The translations under genes were made by a program, and so were the position numbers. Shown piece after piece: positions 33,272 to 41,465 of a stretch of DNA of 64,000 nt; positions within the stretch are counted from its first letter, which is position 1, and every line of letters begins with the position of its first letter. This DNA comes from Clostridiales bacterium. GTDB taxonomy: Bacteria > Bacillota > Clostridia > Oscillospirales > Oscillospiraceae. The notes beneath the pieces were generated by a model, which was not told the DNA's origin, did no database searches, and was given only the letters and a program-made list of their open reading frames with translations. The stretch covers positions 153,035 to 217,034 of the forward strand of contig CABIXV010000004.1 in NCBI GenBank assembly GCA_902362775.1. The letters are read 5' to 3'.

Positions 33272-34876
33272 TTATCTCCTGTTCTCATAAGCGATTTCGA
33301 AGTCAGATTTTGGGGTGTACTCCTCCTGGAGCTTCACAACCACTCGGCCGTCCACCATCTGGACGCTGCCCTGGGCGGGGTAGAGGGGCATGGACTGGAA
33401 CTCCGGAGAAGCGGCCACAGCGATCATGGTGTCCTCGTCAGGTTCCGCCACGGGAATGTTGAGCCAGTCGTTCAGGTAGTAGTAGATGTGCTTGTTCAGG
33501 GTGGCCACTGTATCACGGGGGACACTGTAATGGTCCACCTGATCGTAGCTGTCAATCTGGGCCGTCAGCTGATCTTCCGGGATAGCGCCCACGATAGCGA
33601 CCTCCATCCCAGGTTCATAGCCGGGGCAGGCCTCCACACGGGCAAAAAGCCGGGTGAGATAGCTCTCTGTAGCCCGGTGGGCCTGGGCGGAGGCGGTGTA
33701 CAGCAGATTGTTGGTATTCAGGCAGAACACCAGCAGAAGCACTCCCCACAGGACAGCGGCGGGAGGGACCCAGGCCCCAGGACCAGCGGAGGCCCCTTGA
33801 CTGTCCAACAGCCCGACGGCCAGGAGGACCAGAAGATAGACAGATACAAAGGCGTATTTCATTAGGGGAGTAGGGACAGACCATGGGCTGAGGATCTGGC
33901 CAAAGTCCATGCCCAGAGGCAGGAGGGCGACCATAGACAGGGCGGTCAGGGGCCGCCACCTATCCCGATAAAGCCCCTTTTTCCCCAGGTGGAGGAGAAA
34001 GCAGGCTCCCCCCAAAGCCAGAGCGGCCAGATCTAGAATGACCATCCACAAATCAGCGAAGCCGTTGGCGGAGCTGGGAAGAAAAAAGAAGGACACCACC
34101 TGTTTATAGGAATCCAGGATAAGCCGGGGAAGCTGACCGAAGGGATAGCCGGAGCTGGCGGCGTCCATTCCCAGATAGGATAACAGTTCCAGGCCCTTGA
34201 ACTGTAGGAACAGCAGAAGGACACCGTAGTACAGCAGGGCGCCGGCAACCAAATAGGCCATCAGCCGGAGACCTAGGCGGAGGGTGGATTGGAAGGTGAA
34301 CTCAGGGTCCAGAGCAGCCCGAAACACTGCCAGTAGGGACAGAGAGATGGCCACAGTCACATAGGCCTGATAAGTCCCCATGGACAGAGCGAGAGCCACC
34401 ACTCCAGCCGCCCAACTCAGAAGGGTTCCCCGCCTAGCCAGCCAGACGGACAGCACCGCGAGCAAAATAGCCAGACAGTAGGCAGAAGCGGTAAACAGGT
34501 ATAAAAAGGTGTATCCCATCACTGGGAAAGCAGCCATCACCGCACCGGCTAGCCCAGCGAGTACCCGGCTGTCCAGCCGAAGCAGACTGACGGTCAGGGC
34601 GGCGGCGGTTCCCAGGAGGAGCAGGGACAGCAGGCCGATGGCCGCCGGCATCTGGGTGTAACTGTTGAGAGCGGAGGCGTAATGGAGAAACCAGCGGCCG
34701 GAGATAGTCATCTGTTGAAGATCATGGACCCGGCTCAAGCCGTCAGAGTTGGGGATGAGGTTGGTGAAGGCGTACAAATGGACTAAAAGGCCTGTGATCA
34801 GGCAGCTGAAAAAGGCGGTCCGCTGGGCGGGAGCGATCCGGCGCCACAGACCGGCACCCCGTTGGTCAATGGTCAT
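33272..34876 (-). CDS. GtrII-like membrane glucosyltransferase
   Basis: A 534-residue protein with about 10 membrane helices followed by a C-terminal extracellular domain of about 150 residues. It matches the GtrII (PF14264) family: an early acidic loop (NLIPNSDGLSRVHDL) and the SGRWFLHYASAL segment. It would take the sugar from the polyprenyl carrier made by the GtrB-like protein and flipped by GtrA and attach it to a cell-surface glycan outside. ATG 34876 follows GGAGGGAAC. First gene of the operon behind a TTGCAA-17-TATAAT promoter. Confidence 0.85.
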   Translation of the reverse strand: MTIDQRGAGLWRRIAPAQRTAFFSCLITGLLVHLYAFTNLIPNSDGLSRVHDLQQMTISGRWFLHYASALNSYTQMPAAIGLLSLLLLGTAAALTVSLLRLDSRVLAGLAGAVMAAFPVMGYTFLYLFTASAYCLAILLAVLSVWLARRGTLLSWAAGVVALALSMGTYQAYVTVAISLSLLAVFRAALDPEFTFQSTLRLGLRLMAYLVAGALLYYGVLLLFLQFKGLELLSYLGMDAASSGYPFGQLPRLILDSYKQVVSFFFLPSSANGFADLWMVILDLAALALGGACFLLHLGKKGLYRDRWRPLTALSMVALLPLGMDFGQILSPWSVPTPLMKYAFVSVYLLVLLAVGLLDSQGASAGPGAWVPPAAVLWGVLLLVFCLNTNNLLYTASAQAHRATESYLTRLFARVEACPGYEPGMEVAIVGAIPEDQLTAQIDSYDQVDHYSVPRDTVATLNKHIYYYLNDWLNIPVAEPDEDTMIAVAASPEFQSMPLYPAQGSVQMVDGRVVVKLQEEYTPKSDFEIAYENRR

Positions 34877-34923
34877 AAGTTCCCTCCTATGTGGGGGCCA
34901 GTGTACATAAAATCTCATTCCAC

Positions 34924-34952
34924 ATTATAGGCCGTTTTGCGGGATATTGCAA
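34924..34952 (-). promoter_or_regulatory. Promoter of the gtr operon
   Basis: Minus strand TTGCAA (34947-34952) and TATAAT (34924-34929), 17 bases apart. Confidence 0.72.
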
Positions 34953-35060
34953 GGGAGAGGAAAAAAGTAGAGGAGAAATTTGGCGGGCCCAATGGACGTA
35001 TAAACAGTATCACCTTACAGCGGATGGCCAAACAGTGCACGGAAGGAGGATTGGGAAAGA

Positions 35061-35095
35061 AAACAGGTCCCGGACCATAAGGTCAGGACCTGTTT
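35061..35095 (-). terminator. Terminator after the MFS transporter gene
   Basis: AAACAGGTCC / GGACCTGTTT perfect 10-bp stem; on the minus strand it is followed by TTTTCTTTCC. Confidence 0.75.
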
Positions 35096-35110
35096 GGTGT
35101 TATGGGAGGA

Positions 35111-36406
35111 CTATCCCTGGCATTCTAGGGCCCAGATTCGCTTGTCCCGCCGGAAGAGCAGGCAGGTGGCCACACCCAGAAAGCCCATGGCCAGGAACAG
35201 CCCGGCGGCGCCAGCGCCCTTTCCGGTCCCAAAGAGGGCAGCCCAGAGACTATCTGGACCAAGAGCGGCGGCGAGAGGCTCAAACACCTGATCTACCAGA
35301 AAGCCGCCCAGCAGATAACCCACCGGAATGGTGAAGAACTGAAAGGAGTTGCGGGCGGCGTATACCCGCCCCTGGATGTCCACAGGGATCCTGGATCGGA
35401 ATAGGGCGTCCAGATTGGCGTTCATGATGGGAATACCCACCCAGCCGAGGGCGGCGCCCACACACCACAGAGAAAGATCACGCCCCAGGGCGAGAATAAA
35501 ATTTTCTGTGGACATTGCCAACAGCAGGGTATTGCAGATGACACGCACCCGGCTTTTTGGGGCCGGTAGGAGGGAAGCGGCTATGCTGCCCCCAAGCATG
35601 GCCACACCGCTGACGCTCTGGACCAGGCCCAGGACGTTTTCGCCACCCCAAGGACGAGTAAGGGCCAGGGCAGGCAGGGCCGCGTTGAACATGGAGGCCG
35701 TCAGGTTGATGGCGGCCAAAAAGAGAATCAGATTTAAAATACCTCGGTTCTCACCGAGATAGCGGAGACCGGCCTGGGTGGAGCGTAGAAGGCTCTCCGT
35801 CCGCTCCGGCTTTGGTCCCTGCGGAATGGGGATGAATAGCAGCAGGGAGCAGAAGGCCAGCAGAAAGGTAGCCAAGTCAAAGAGAATGACCCACTCCAGT
35901 CCCAGCAGGGTGTATAGGGCAGTGCCCAGGGCGGGAGCCAGCATATTGTTCAGCGAGTAGGACAGAGAACGAAGGCCGCTGACCCGTTGGTAGTGCTTCT
36001 CCGGTGTCAGCAGAGTGACCGCCACGTCAGCGGCAGGCTGCTGAACTGTGTTCATCAGGCCGGTCAAACCGTTGAGAAGGTATAGGTGCCACATATGAAG
36101 CTGACCGGATGCCGCCAGCAGAAGCACGGTCGAGGTGCACAGGGCGGCAAAGGTGTCGCAACAGAGCATGGTAGCCTTCTTATTCCAACGGTCGCTAAGA
36201 GCACCTGCGAAGATGCTCACCAGCACATATGGGGCATAGGAGCATACGGAGAGCAGGGCTGTGGTCAGGGCGGAGCCCCGATCCTGATACGACCAGAGCA
36301 CAAGGGCGAAACTGGTCATGGAGCTGCCCAGAGTGGACAGCAACTGGGTGAACCAAAGGATCAGAAAGGACTTCAGCTCACCAATAAAAGAAAAGACAGA
36401 TGACAT
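35111..36406 (-). CDS. MFS transporter, drug-efflux-like
   Basis: A 431-residue, 12-helix major facilitator of the MFS_3/macrolide-efflux-like group: GALSDRWNKKATML is the loop 2-3 motif and IQGRVYAARNSFQFFTIPVG is characteristic of this subgroup. I start at ATG 36406, which has AGGAG 9 bases upstream; the longer frame runs into the leader. The gene is preceded by a 12-codon leader ORF and two mutually exclusive hairpins, one of which buries this start region, so expression is probably induced by ribosome stalling, as for antibiotic-resistance genes. A ribosome-targeting drug is thus a reasonable substrate guess. Confidence 0.88.
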   Translation of the reverse strand: MSSVFSFIGELKSFLILWFTQLLSTLGSSMTSFALVLWSYQDRGSALTTALLSVCSYAPYVLVSIFAGALSDRWNKKATMLCCDTFAALCTSTVLLLAASGQLHMWHLYLLNGLTGLMNTVQQPAADVAVTLLTPEKHYQRVSGLRSLSYSLNNMLAPALGTALYTLLGLEWVILFDLATFLLAFCSLLLFIPIPQGPKPERTESLLRSTQAGLRYLGENRGILNLILFLAAINLTASMFNAALPALALTRPWGGENVLGLVQSVSGVAMLGGSIAASLLPAPKSRVRVICNTLLLAMSTENFILALGRDLSLWCVGAALGWVGIPIMNANLDALFRSRIPVDIQGRVYAARNSFQFFTIPVGYLLGGFLVDQVFEPLAAALGPDSLWAALFGTGKGAGAAGLFLAMGFLGVATCLLFRRDKRIWALECQG

Positions 36407-36407
36407 G

Positions 36408-36521
36408 GGACTTTGCTCCTTTTTTGTTTTATAGGGATAAAACAGGCGCAAAGTCCGGCAGGGGCGGTAAGGAATGAGAAAATACACGCTCCACGCAAAT
36501 CCGCCCGGTCAGACTTTGCGC
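36408..36521 (-). promoter_or_regulatory. Predicted translational attenuator of the MFS pump
   Basis: Element 2 (minus strand GGACTTTGCGC, plus 36446-36456) can pair perfectly with element 1 (GCGCAAAGTC, 36512-36521), which is the end of the leader ORF, or with element 3 (GCAAAGTCC, 36408-36416), which lies between the AGGAG site and the MFS ATG. The 2:3 form also encloses a perfect GTTTTAT/ATAAAAC stem (36426-36443). 2:3 would block translation; 1:2 would free it. Confidence 0.7.
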
Positions 36522-36547
36522 GGAGCCGCTCCAATGGCAAGCTTCAT
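36509..36547 (-). CDS. Leader peptide of the MFS pump (12 codons)
   Basis: Reading MKLAIGAAPRKV then TGA. The ATG is preceded by GGAGG with 8 bases spacing, as good a ribosome site as that of the pump itself. Its last codons form one arm of the attenuator, so translation of the leader decides which hairpin forms. Very short, too short for family assignment; the case rests on SD, position and the complementary arms. Confidence 0.65.
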   Translation of the reverse strand: MKLAIGAAPRKV

Positions 36548-36613
36548 GGTGCTGTCCTCCTAAGATGCCCATATTCGGGCAAGCTCGCCGTAGCATCGCC
36601 GGCGGCAGGGACA

Positions 36614-36642
36614 ATGATACCACGGAATAGGGCGAGAAACAA
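36614..36642 (-). promoter_or_regulatory. Promoter of the leader-MFS transcript
   Basis: Minus strand TTGTTT (36637-36642) and TATCAT (36614-36619), 17 bases apart, giving a leader of about 200 bases before the pump. Confidence 0.5.
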
Positions 36643-36822
36643 GGGGCGGCCTTACGGCAGCCACGGAGGGTGTTGTCAAAACGGCCACTGGATAGTGTCA
36701 AAGAAAAAAGATGCCTGAAGGGAGAGCTCACAGGAAAAGGAAGGGGATTATTTGCTGGAAGAGGGGAGTAGTGATGAGTGGCAAGTGAAATTATAAAATT
36801 AAGCAAAGTTACTATATTCTTC

Positions 36823-36851
36823 TTGCATCAAAAAAGACTACATGGTATAAT
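36823..36851 (+). promoter_or_regulatory. Promoter of the TRAP-TAXI operon
   Basis: TTGCAT (36823-36828) and perfect TATAAT (36846-36851), 17 bases apart; predicted leader of about 230 bases. Confidence 0.72.
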
Positions 36852-36880
36852 CTAACAGAAATTAGCGCTGTGGTATTTGG

Positions 36881-36952
36881 AAAAGATCTGGATCTTTTCG
36901 TCATCCTTGATCAAGGATGACCATCTGGTTTGTGTACTGAACGGCGTTCAGT
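36881..36952 (+). promoter_or_regulatory. Three successive palindromes in the TRAP-TAXI leader
   Basis: Within 72 bases: AAAAGATC-TG-GATCTTTT (36881-36898), the perfect 20-bp TCATCCTTGATCAAGGATGA (36901-36920), and ACTGAACG-G-CGTTCAGT (36936-36952). All lie about 25-95 bases downstream of the predicted start point. They may fold as tandem RNA hairpins or be bound as DNA operators; none has a T-tract, so they are not terminators. Confidence 0.6.
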
Positions 36953-36976
36953 CAAAAATTAAAGTGGAGGGGAGAT

Positions 36977-37027
36977 ATGGAACGTGCCGTCCCGGCTCTG
37001 GTGATTTTTAGGGTCTGGGACAAGTAA
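36977..37027 (+). CDS. Short upstream ORF in the TRAP-TAXI leader (16 codons)
   Basis: Reads MERAVPALVIFRVWDK then TAA. The ribosome site GGAGGGGAG ends close to the ATG. It ends 60 bases before the transporter gene and directly follows the three palindromes. It may be a regulatory leader peptide or a chance ORF; no competing structure with the transporter start was identified. Confidence 0.4.
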   Translation: MERAVPALVIFRVWDK

Positions 37028-37087
37028 GGGGGATTTATTCGGTATCCCGACAAAAAACCGGAAATTTTTGTGTGAGGAGAAGATCAG

Positions 37088-39064
37088 ATGCCTAATTCAA
37101 AACCAGAAAAAGATATCGACATCAACCAACTTGACAGCGACCTAGCCGCCGCACAAAAGTTGGAGCAGGGAAAAAATACTATAATTGGACGGATTGCGAT
37201 GGCGTTCGCCTTCGCAATGTCCCTGTTCCACATTTTAACTGTGTTCCGTCAATTAGATGTCATTCCACAGCGTGGCGTCCATGTAGCTTTTGCGTTCACT
37301 ATTTTGTTTTTAAGCATGCCTTTGTATGAACACGTTTTTAAGGACAAGTATGCGGGGAATCCTACCTTCCGGCTCGTCTGCCGCATGGTCGATATTTTAT
37401 TGGTCCTGGCGACCTGGGCTTCGGTGTATATGTGTTCTTATGAATATGACCATCTGTCGGATAATTTGGGTCGGGCCGGTATATGGGCCGCAGTCGCCGG
37501 CGGGATCCTGCTGGTTCTTACGTTGGAGGCTGCCCGTCGCTGCCTGGGCTATATCATGCCTGCTTTGGGCTTAATTTTTATCGTTTATGCCCTGGTGGGC
37601 GAGTATTTGCCTGGGCAGTTGGGCCACAAGGGCTATTCTTTTAGCGAGATATTCAAATACTTAGCTGTTGACTTAGATGGTATTTTTGGTACTACCATTT
37701 CGGTTTCAGCCTCTACTATCTTCATGTTTGTCATGTTCGGTGCCTTCCTGGAAGCATCGGGTTGCTCCACCTTTATCAACGACCTGGCCCTCTCTGTGAC
37801 TGGAAAGTTGCGCTGTGGACCGGCCTTGGCGGCTGTAGTAGCCTCTGCCCTCATGGGATGCATCAACGGTTCCGCCGTGGCCAATGTGGTGGGTACGGGC
37901 ACCTTTACCATTCCTCTGATGAAGTCCAGGGGCTATAAGCCTGACTTCGCCGCTGGTGTGGAAGCAGTCGCCTCGACCGGAGGACAGATTCTGCCCCCCG
38001 TTATGGGTGCTGGTGCCTTTCTGATGGTGGCTTTCACCGGTGAGCCGTATACGGCTGTGGTCGTGGCCGCAGCAATCCCCGCCGTTCTCTATTTCTTGGG
38101 TGCCGCATTCGCTGTGTTTGCCCAGGGTGAGGTAGGTAATGTGGAGCTGTTGCCCCCCGAACAGATCCCCCGTACCCGGGATGTGCTGAAGGACGGCTGG
38201 ATCTACCTGGTTATCATCGGAGCCCTGGTGTATGCTCTACTGGTAGCCCAGTATTCTCCCGCCCTGTCCGGCCTGATTGGCTGTGCGGCTGTGCCGCTGG
38301 TTATGCTGTTTGATAAAAAGAAGCGCTATACTCTCAAGCAGATTCCAAGCTCTATGGTCAAGGCCGGTTACGGAGCTTTGTCCATCGTTGCCGGTTGCGC
38401 CTGCGCCGGTATCGTGGTGGCTATGGTTTCCCGCACTGGAATCGGCATCGTGTTCGGCGATATGATGATCAACGCCGCCGGCCGTCAGACCTTCCTGTCC
38501 CTGCTGTTCACCGCCATTGCTTGTATCATCCTAGGCATGGGCCTGCCCACAACATCTTCCTATATCATTGCCGCTTCCATACTGGCCCCTGCCCTGGCCA
38601 AGCTGGGCATCCCCATTCTGACCGCCCACCTGTTTGTGTTCTATTTCGCCTGCCTGTCCGCTATCACGCCTCCCGTAGCTCTGGCGGCTTATGCTGGTGC
38701 TGGCATCGCCAAGTGTGACCCGATGACTACAGCGGTCCACGCCTGTCGAATTGGCTTTGCAGGATTTATCGTACCCTTCGTATTCTGCTATAACAGCGCC
38801 CTGATGCTGGATGGCTCTATCCTTGAAATTGTCAAGGTGTGTGGCACAGCCATCGTTGGTTGCGCCGGCCTGTCCTGTGGCCTGCAGGGCTGGTTCTTCA
38901 GCAAGCAGCGCAAGATCTCTGTTCAGTCCCGTGTCTTTGTGATCGCTATGGGCTTCTGCATGATGATGCCCAGCGACTTGTTCAGCATTATCGGTATTGC
39001 GGGTTTGGCGGCTATGGCATCCTTTGAGATCTCCCGTACCAAGAAGCTCAATGCCGTCGCCTGA
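37088..39064 (+). CDS. Fused TRAP transporter permease (DctQM, TAXI type)
   Basis: A 658-residue protein joining a four-helix DctQ-like part (residues about 30-165) to a 12-helix DctM-like part, the normal architecture of TRAP-TAXI systems. Key blocks are FGAFLEASG, GCINGSAVANVVGTGTFTIP, ASTGGQILPPVMGAGAFLM, GMGLPTTSSYIIAA and the late SAITPPVALAAYAGAGIA. It powers ion-coupled uptake of the ligand bound by the TAXI protein encoded next. GTGAGGAGA precedes the ATG. Transcribed from a promoter with an unusual structured leader. Confidence 0.94.
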   Translation: MPNSKPEKDIDINQLDSDLAAAQKLEQGKNTIIGRIAMAFAFAMSLFHILTVFRQLDVIPQRGVHVAFAFTILFLSMPLYEHVFKDKYAGNPTFRLVCRMVDILLVLATWASVYMCSYEYDHLSDNLGRAGIWAAVAGGILLVLTLEAARRCLGYIMPALGLIFIVYALVGEYLPGQLGHKGYSFSEIFKYLAVDLDGIFGTTISVSASTIFMFVMFGAFLEASGCSTFINDLALSVTGKLRCGPALAAVVASALMGCINGSAVANVVGTGTFTIPLMKSRGYKPDFAAGVEAVASTGGQILPPVMGAGAFLMVAFTGEPYTAVVVAAAIPAVLYFLGAAFAVFAQGEVGNVELLPPEQIPRTRDVLKDGWIYLVIIGALVYALLVAQYSPALSGLIGCAAVPLVMLFDKKKRYTLKQIPSSMVKAGYGALSIVAGCACAGIVVAMVSRTGIGIVFGDMMINAAGRQTFLSLLFTAIACIILGMGLPTTSSYIIAASILAPALAKLGIPILTAHLFVFYFACLSAITPPVALAAYAGAGIAKCDPMTTAVHACRIGFAGFIVPFVFCYNSALMLDGSILEIVKVCGTAIVGCAGLSCGLQGWFFSKQRKISVQSRVFVIAMGFCMMMPSDLFSIIGIAGLAAMASFEISRTKKLNAVA

Positions 39065-39171
39065 TGTGCCCGATCCGTGCTGCGCCCAGCGGTATGCCCA
39101 ATCGTTGGTTTTGTGGAGGCGTCTGTCTCCATTGCGACCAGAACAAAAAAGGAGAAAGGAAGCGAACATTC

Positions 39172-40224
39172 ATGAAAAAAGCGATCTCTCTTACCTTGGC
39201 ATTGGTTATGGCTCTGTCCCTTGTCTCTTGCGGCTCCAAAGATTCCGACGGCAATAGCTCCAATACGGGAAATAACAGTGCTGGCAGCACCGGTGGAAGC
39301 TCTGCCTCTCAGTCCACGACCGACGGCAACTATACATATAGCGGTCGTCTAACTTTAGGCGGATCTGACTCCACCGGCCAGATGTACGCGGCTGCCGCTA
39401 CAATTGCCACCACTTTCAGTGCCTCCATCGACGGCCTGGATGTGAGCGCTACCACCTCATCTGGTTCCAACGAGAACGCCTTGAACGTCCATGATGGGGT
39501 CGTTGAACTGGGTATGTGCTCCGGCGATGCGGCCGGCGCCGCCCGGGCCGGCACTGGAAAGTTTGAGAATGTAGGTCCCTGTGAGGACATCGTCTGTATT
39601 GGCGCCGTCTATGCCTCCGTGTCCAATTGGATTGCGCTGAAGGACTCCGGCTATGAATATCTTCACGACGCCGTGGGCGGTGTGTTCGGCATCGGCCCTG
39701 CTGCCTCTACCTCTGAAGATTCTGCCCGCTTGGGTCTGAAGGCCGCCGGTATCACCGAGGAGAATTCTACTTTCCAAAACGTCACCCTGGGCGACGGTGC
39801 TGACAACGTGGCCAATGGCGTGATGGCTGCCTCCACTGCATTCTCTGGCCCTCCCGTAGGCGCTCATCTGAACGCCGCCGTTACCAAGGACTGTGTGTGG
39901 CTGGGCTTTACCGAGGAAGAACTAGACACCATTATCGCAGAGAACCCTGCTTATAGCCGCCAGGTCATCCCCGCCGGCACTTACCCCGGCCAGGACAAGG
40001 ATGTGCCTACCTTCGGCGTAAAGACCCTGGTTATCTGTAATGCTGATGCCGATGAGGAGTTGATCTATCATCTGGCCAAGGCCCTGGTAGACAATGCCGA
40101 GGACATGATTGCAGGCAATGCTTCTCTAGCCCCCATGGCCAGCGCCGACTTCATCTGTAAGGATCTACCGGTACCCCTCCATCCCGGCGCTGAGGCATAC
40201 TACAAGGATGCCGGTCTCTTGTAA
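39172..40224 (+). CDS. TAXI-family TRAP solute-binding lipoprotein
   Basis: A 350-residue binding protein. Signal peptide with lipobox LVSC puts the lipid anchor on Cys20; a Ser/Gly/Asn/Thr-rich linker of about 35 residues follows. The TAXI fold is recognised by GRLTLGGSDSTGQMY at the start of the mature domain and VASGVMAAS-like VANGVMAAS later. I start at ATG 39172, with GGAGAAAGGA upstream; a longer frame runs back to the permease stop without SD. Founding TAXI proteins bind glutamate/glutamine; with glutaminase encoded next, an amide or amino-acid ligand is plausible. Confidence 0.9.
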   Translation: MKKAISLTLALVMALSLVSCGSKDSDGNSSNTGNNSAGSTGGSSASQSTTDGNYTYSGRLTLGGSDSTGQMYAAAATIATTFSASIDGLDVSATTSSGSNENALNVHDGVVELGMCSGDAAGAARAGTGKFENVGPCEDIVCIGAVYASVSNWIALKDSGYEYLHDAVGGVFGIGPAASTSEDSARLGLKAAGITEENSTFQNVTLGDGADNVANGVMAASTAFSGPPVGAHLNAAVTKDCVWLGFTEEELDTIIAENPAYSRQVIPAGTYPGQDKDVPTFGVKTLVICNADADEELIYHLAKALVDNAEDMIAGNASLAPMASADFICKDLPVPLHPGAEAYYKDAGLL

Positions 40225-40306
40225 GCTGAGTTCTATAGTACAAAACAGCAAAAGCACAGCTGTCTGACCAGAAGGGGATGACACATGGCTTGACAGCTCC
40301 CCATTG

Positions 40307-40338
40307 GGCCTGCTGTCCATAAATCTGGACAGCAGGCC
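40307..40338 (+). terminator. Terminator after the TAXI gene
   Basis: A perfect 12-bp stem GGCCTGCTGTCC / GGACAGCAGGCC with loop ATAAATCT; the downstream TACAGTTTATTTC is weakly T-rich. Confidence 0.65.
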
Positions 40339-40454
40339 TACAGTTTATTTCTAAGGGAACTCCTGACCTCCATTTGACTTCCTTATGAAAGTCAGCTATA
40401 ATAAATCCATAAAAATGGAGTGCTCCTGTTGAAAAAATACAAGGAGGATGGGGA

Positions 40455-41372
40455 ATGGAAGAGTTGTTGGAGCAGTTACTGGAGGATTGCCGGCCCTATA
40501 CCCAGCAGGGAAAGGTGGCCACTTATATCCCGGAGCTGGCTAAGGGAGATGCCAATGACCTGGGGATTTATGTGCTCCGCAGCGACGGGCGGCACTATCA
40601 GGCGGGGGACTACAAGAAGCGATTTACCATCCAGAGCGTGGTCAAGCCTATCCTCCTGCTGCTGGCGCTGATGGACAACGGGGAGGAGTACGTCCGATCC
40701 CGGGTGGGCGTAGAGGCCACGGGCAAGCCTTTTGACGCCATCAATGTCACGGACCAGACCTTGTTCAGCGACCACTTGAACCCCATGGTCAATATGGGCG
40801 CCATCGCCATGTGCACTCTAATTAAGGGAAAGGACTATGAGGAGCGATTCCGGCGCCTGCTGGACCTGACCAGGCAGCTGGCCGGAGACCAGGAGATCGA
40901 TCTGGATCAGCAGGTCTACCTGTCGGAAAAGCGGACGGGAAATAAAAACCGGGCACTGGCCTTTCTGCTGAAGACCTATGGCATGATCGAGGACGATGTG
41001 GAACAGGTGCTGGACTGCTATTTCAAAGCCTGTTCCATCTCGGTGAACAGCAAGGACTTGGCCCACATCGGTTTTGTGCTGGCCAACCGTGGGAAGCTGC
41101 CTCAGACAGAGGAGCGGATCTTCCCCAGCCGGTATGCCACCTATGTCAACGCCATTTTGATGACCTGTGGGATGTACGACGGCTCAGGAGATTTCGCGGT
41201 CAATGTAGGCGTGCCGGCCAAAAGTGGAGTGGGAGGCGGCATTATGGCTGTGGTGCCCACCAGAATGGGAATCGGTATCTTTTCCCCTGGGCTGGATGGA
41301 AAGGGAAACAGCCTGGCAGGTATTAAGGTGTTGGAGGAGTTGTCTAAGCGGATGTATCTAAGTATTTTCTGA
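40455..41372 (+). CDS. glsA: Glutaminase A
   Basis: A 305-residue serine-dependent beta-lactamase-fold glutaminase that hydrolyses glutamine to glutamate and ammonia in the cytoplasm. The catalytic SxxK pair is Ser61 and Lys64 in FTIQSVVKP. PMVNMGAIA, the YFKACSISVNSKDLA block and the KSGVGGGIMAVVP loop follow in order. Length is standard. It stands 230 bases after the TAXI gene behind a terminator, so it is a separate unit, but the pairing with a TAXI importer and with ggt earlier in the window suggests glutamine and gamma-glutamyl use as nitrogen and energy sources. Confidence 0.96.
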   Translation: MEELLEQLLEDCRPYTQQGKVATYIPELAKGDANDLGIYVLRSDGRHYQAGDYKKRFTIQSVVKPILLLLALMDNGEEYVRSRVGVEATGKPFDAINVTDQTLFSDHLNPMVNMGAIAMCTLIKGKDYEERFRRLLDLTRQLAGDQEIDLDQQVYLSEKRTGNKNRALAFLLKTYGMIEDDVEQVLDCYFKACSISVNSKDLAHIGFVLANRGKLPQTEERIFPSRYATYVNAILMTCGMYDGSGDFAVNVGVPAKSGVGGGIMAVVPTRMGIGIFSPGLDGKGNSLAGIKVLEELSKRMYLSIF

Positions 41373-41430
41373 TAAGGAAGGGGGAGCGATTGAGTTTGCG
41401 GATGCTCCCGGCCAAAAGGGAAGAAAAAAG

Positions 41431-41459
41431 CGGCGCCCGGTACTTTGTACCGGGCGCCG
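41431..41459. terminator. Terminator between glsA and CobW-type gene (convergent)
   Basis: A perfect 13-bp stem CGGCGCCCGGTAC / GTACCGGGCGCCG with loop TTT, flanked by A6 on the left, the T-tract for the minus-strand gene. Confidence 0.85.
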
Positions 41460-41465
41460 TTCTGC

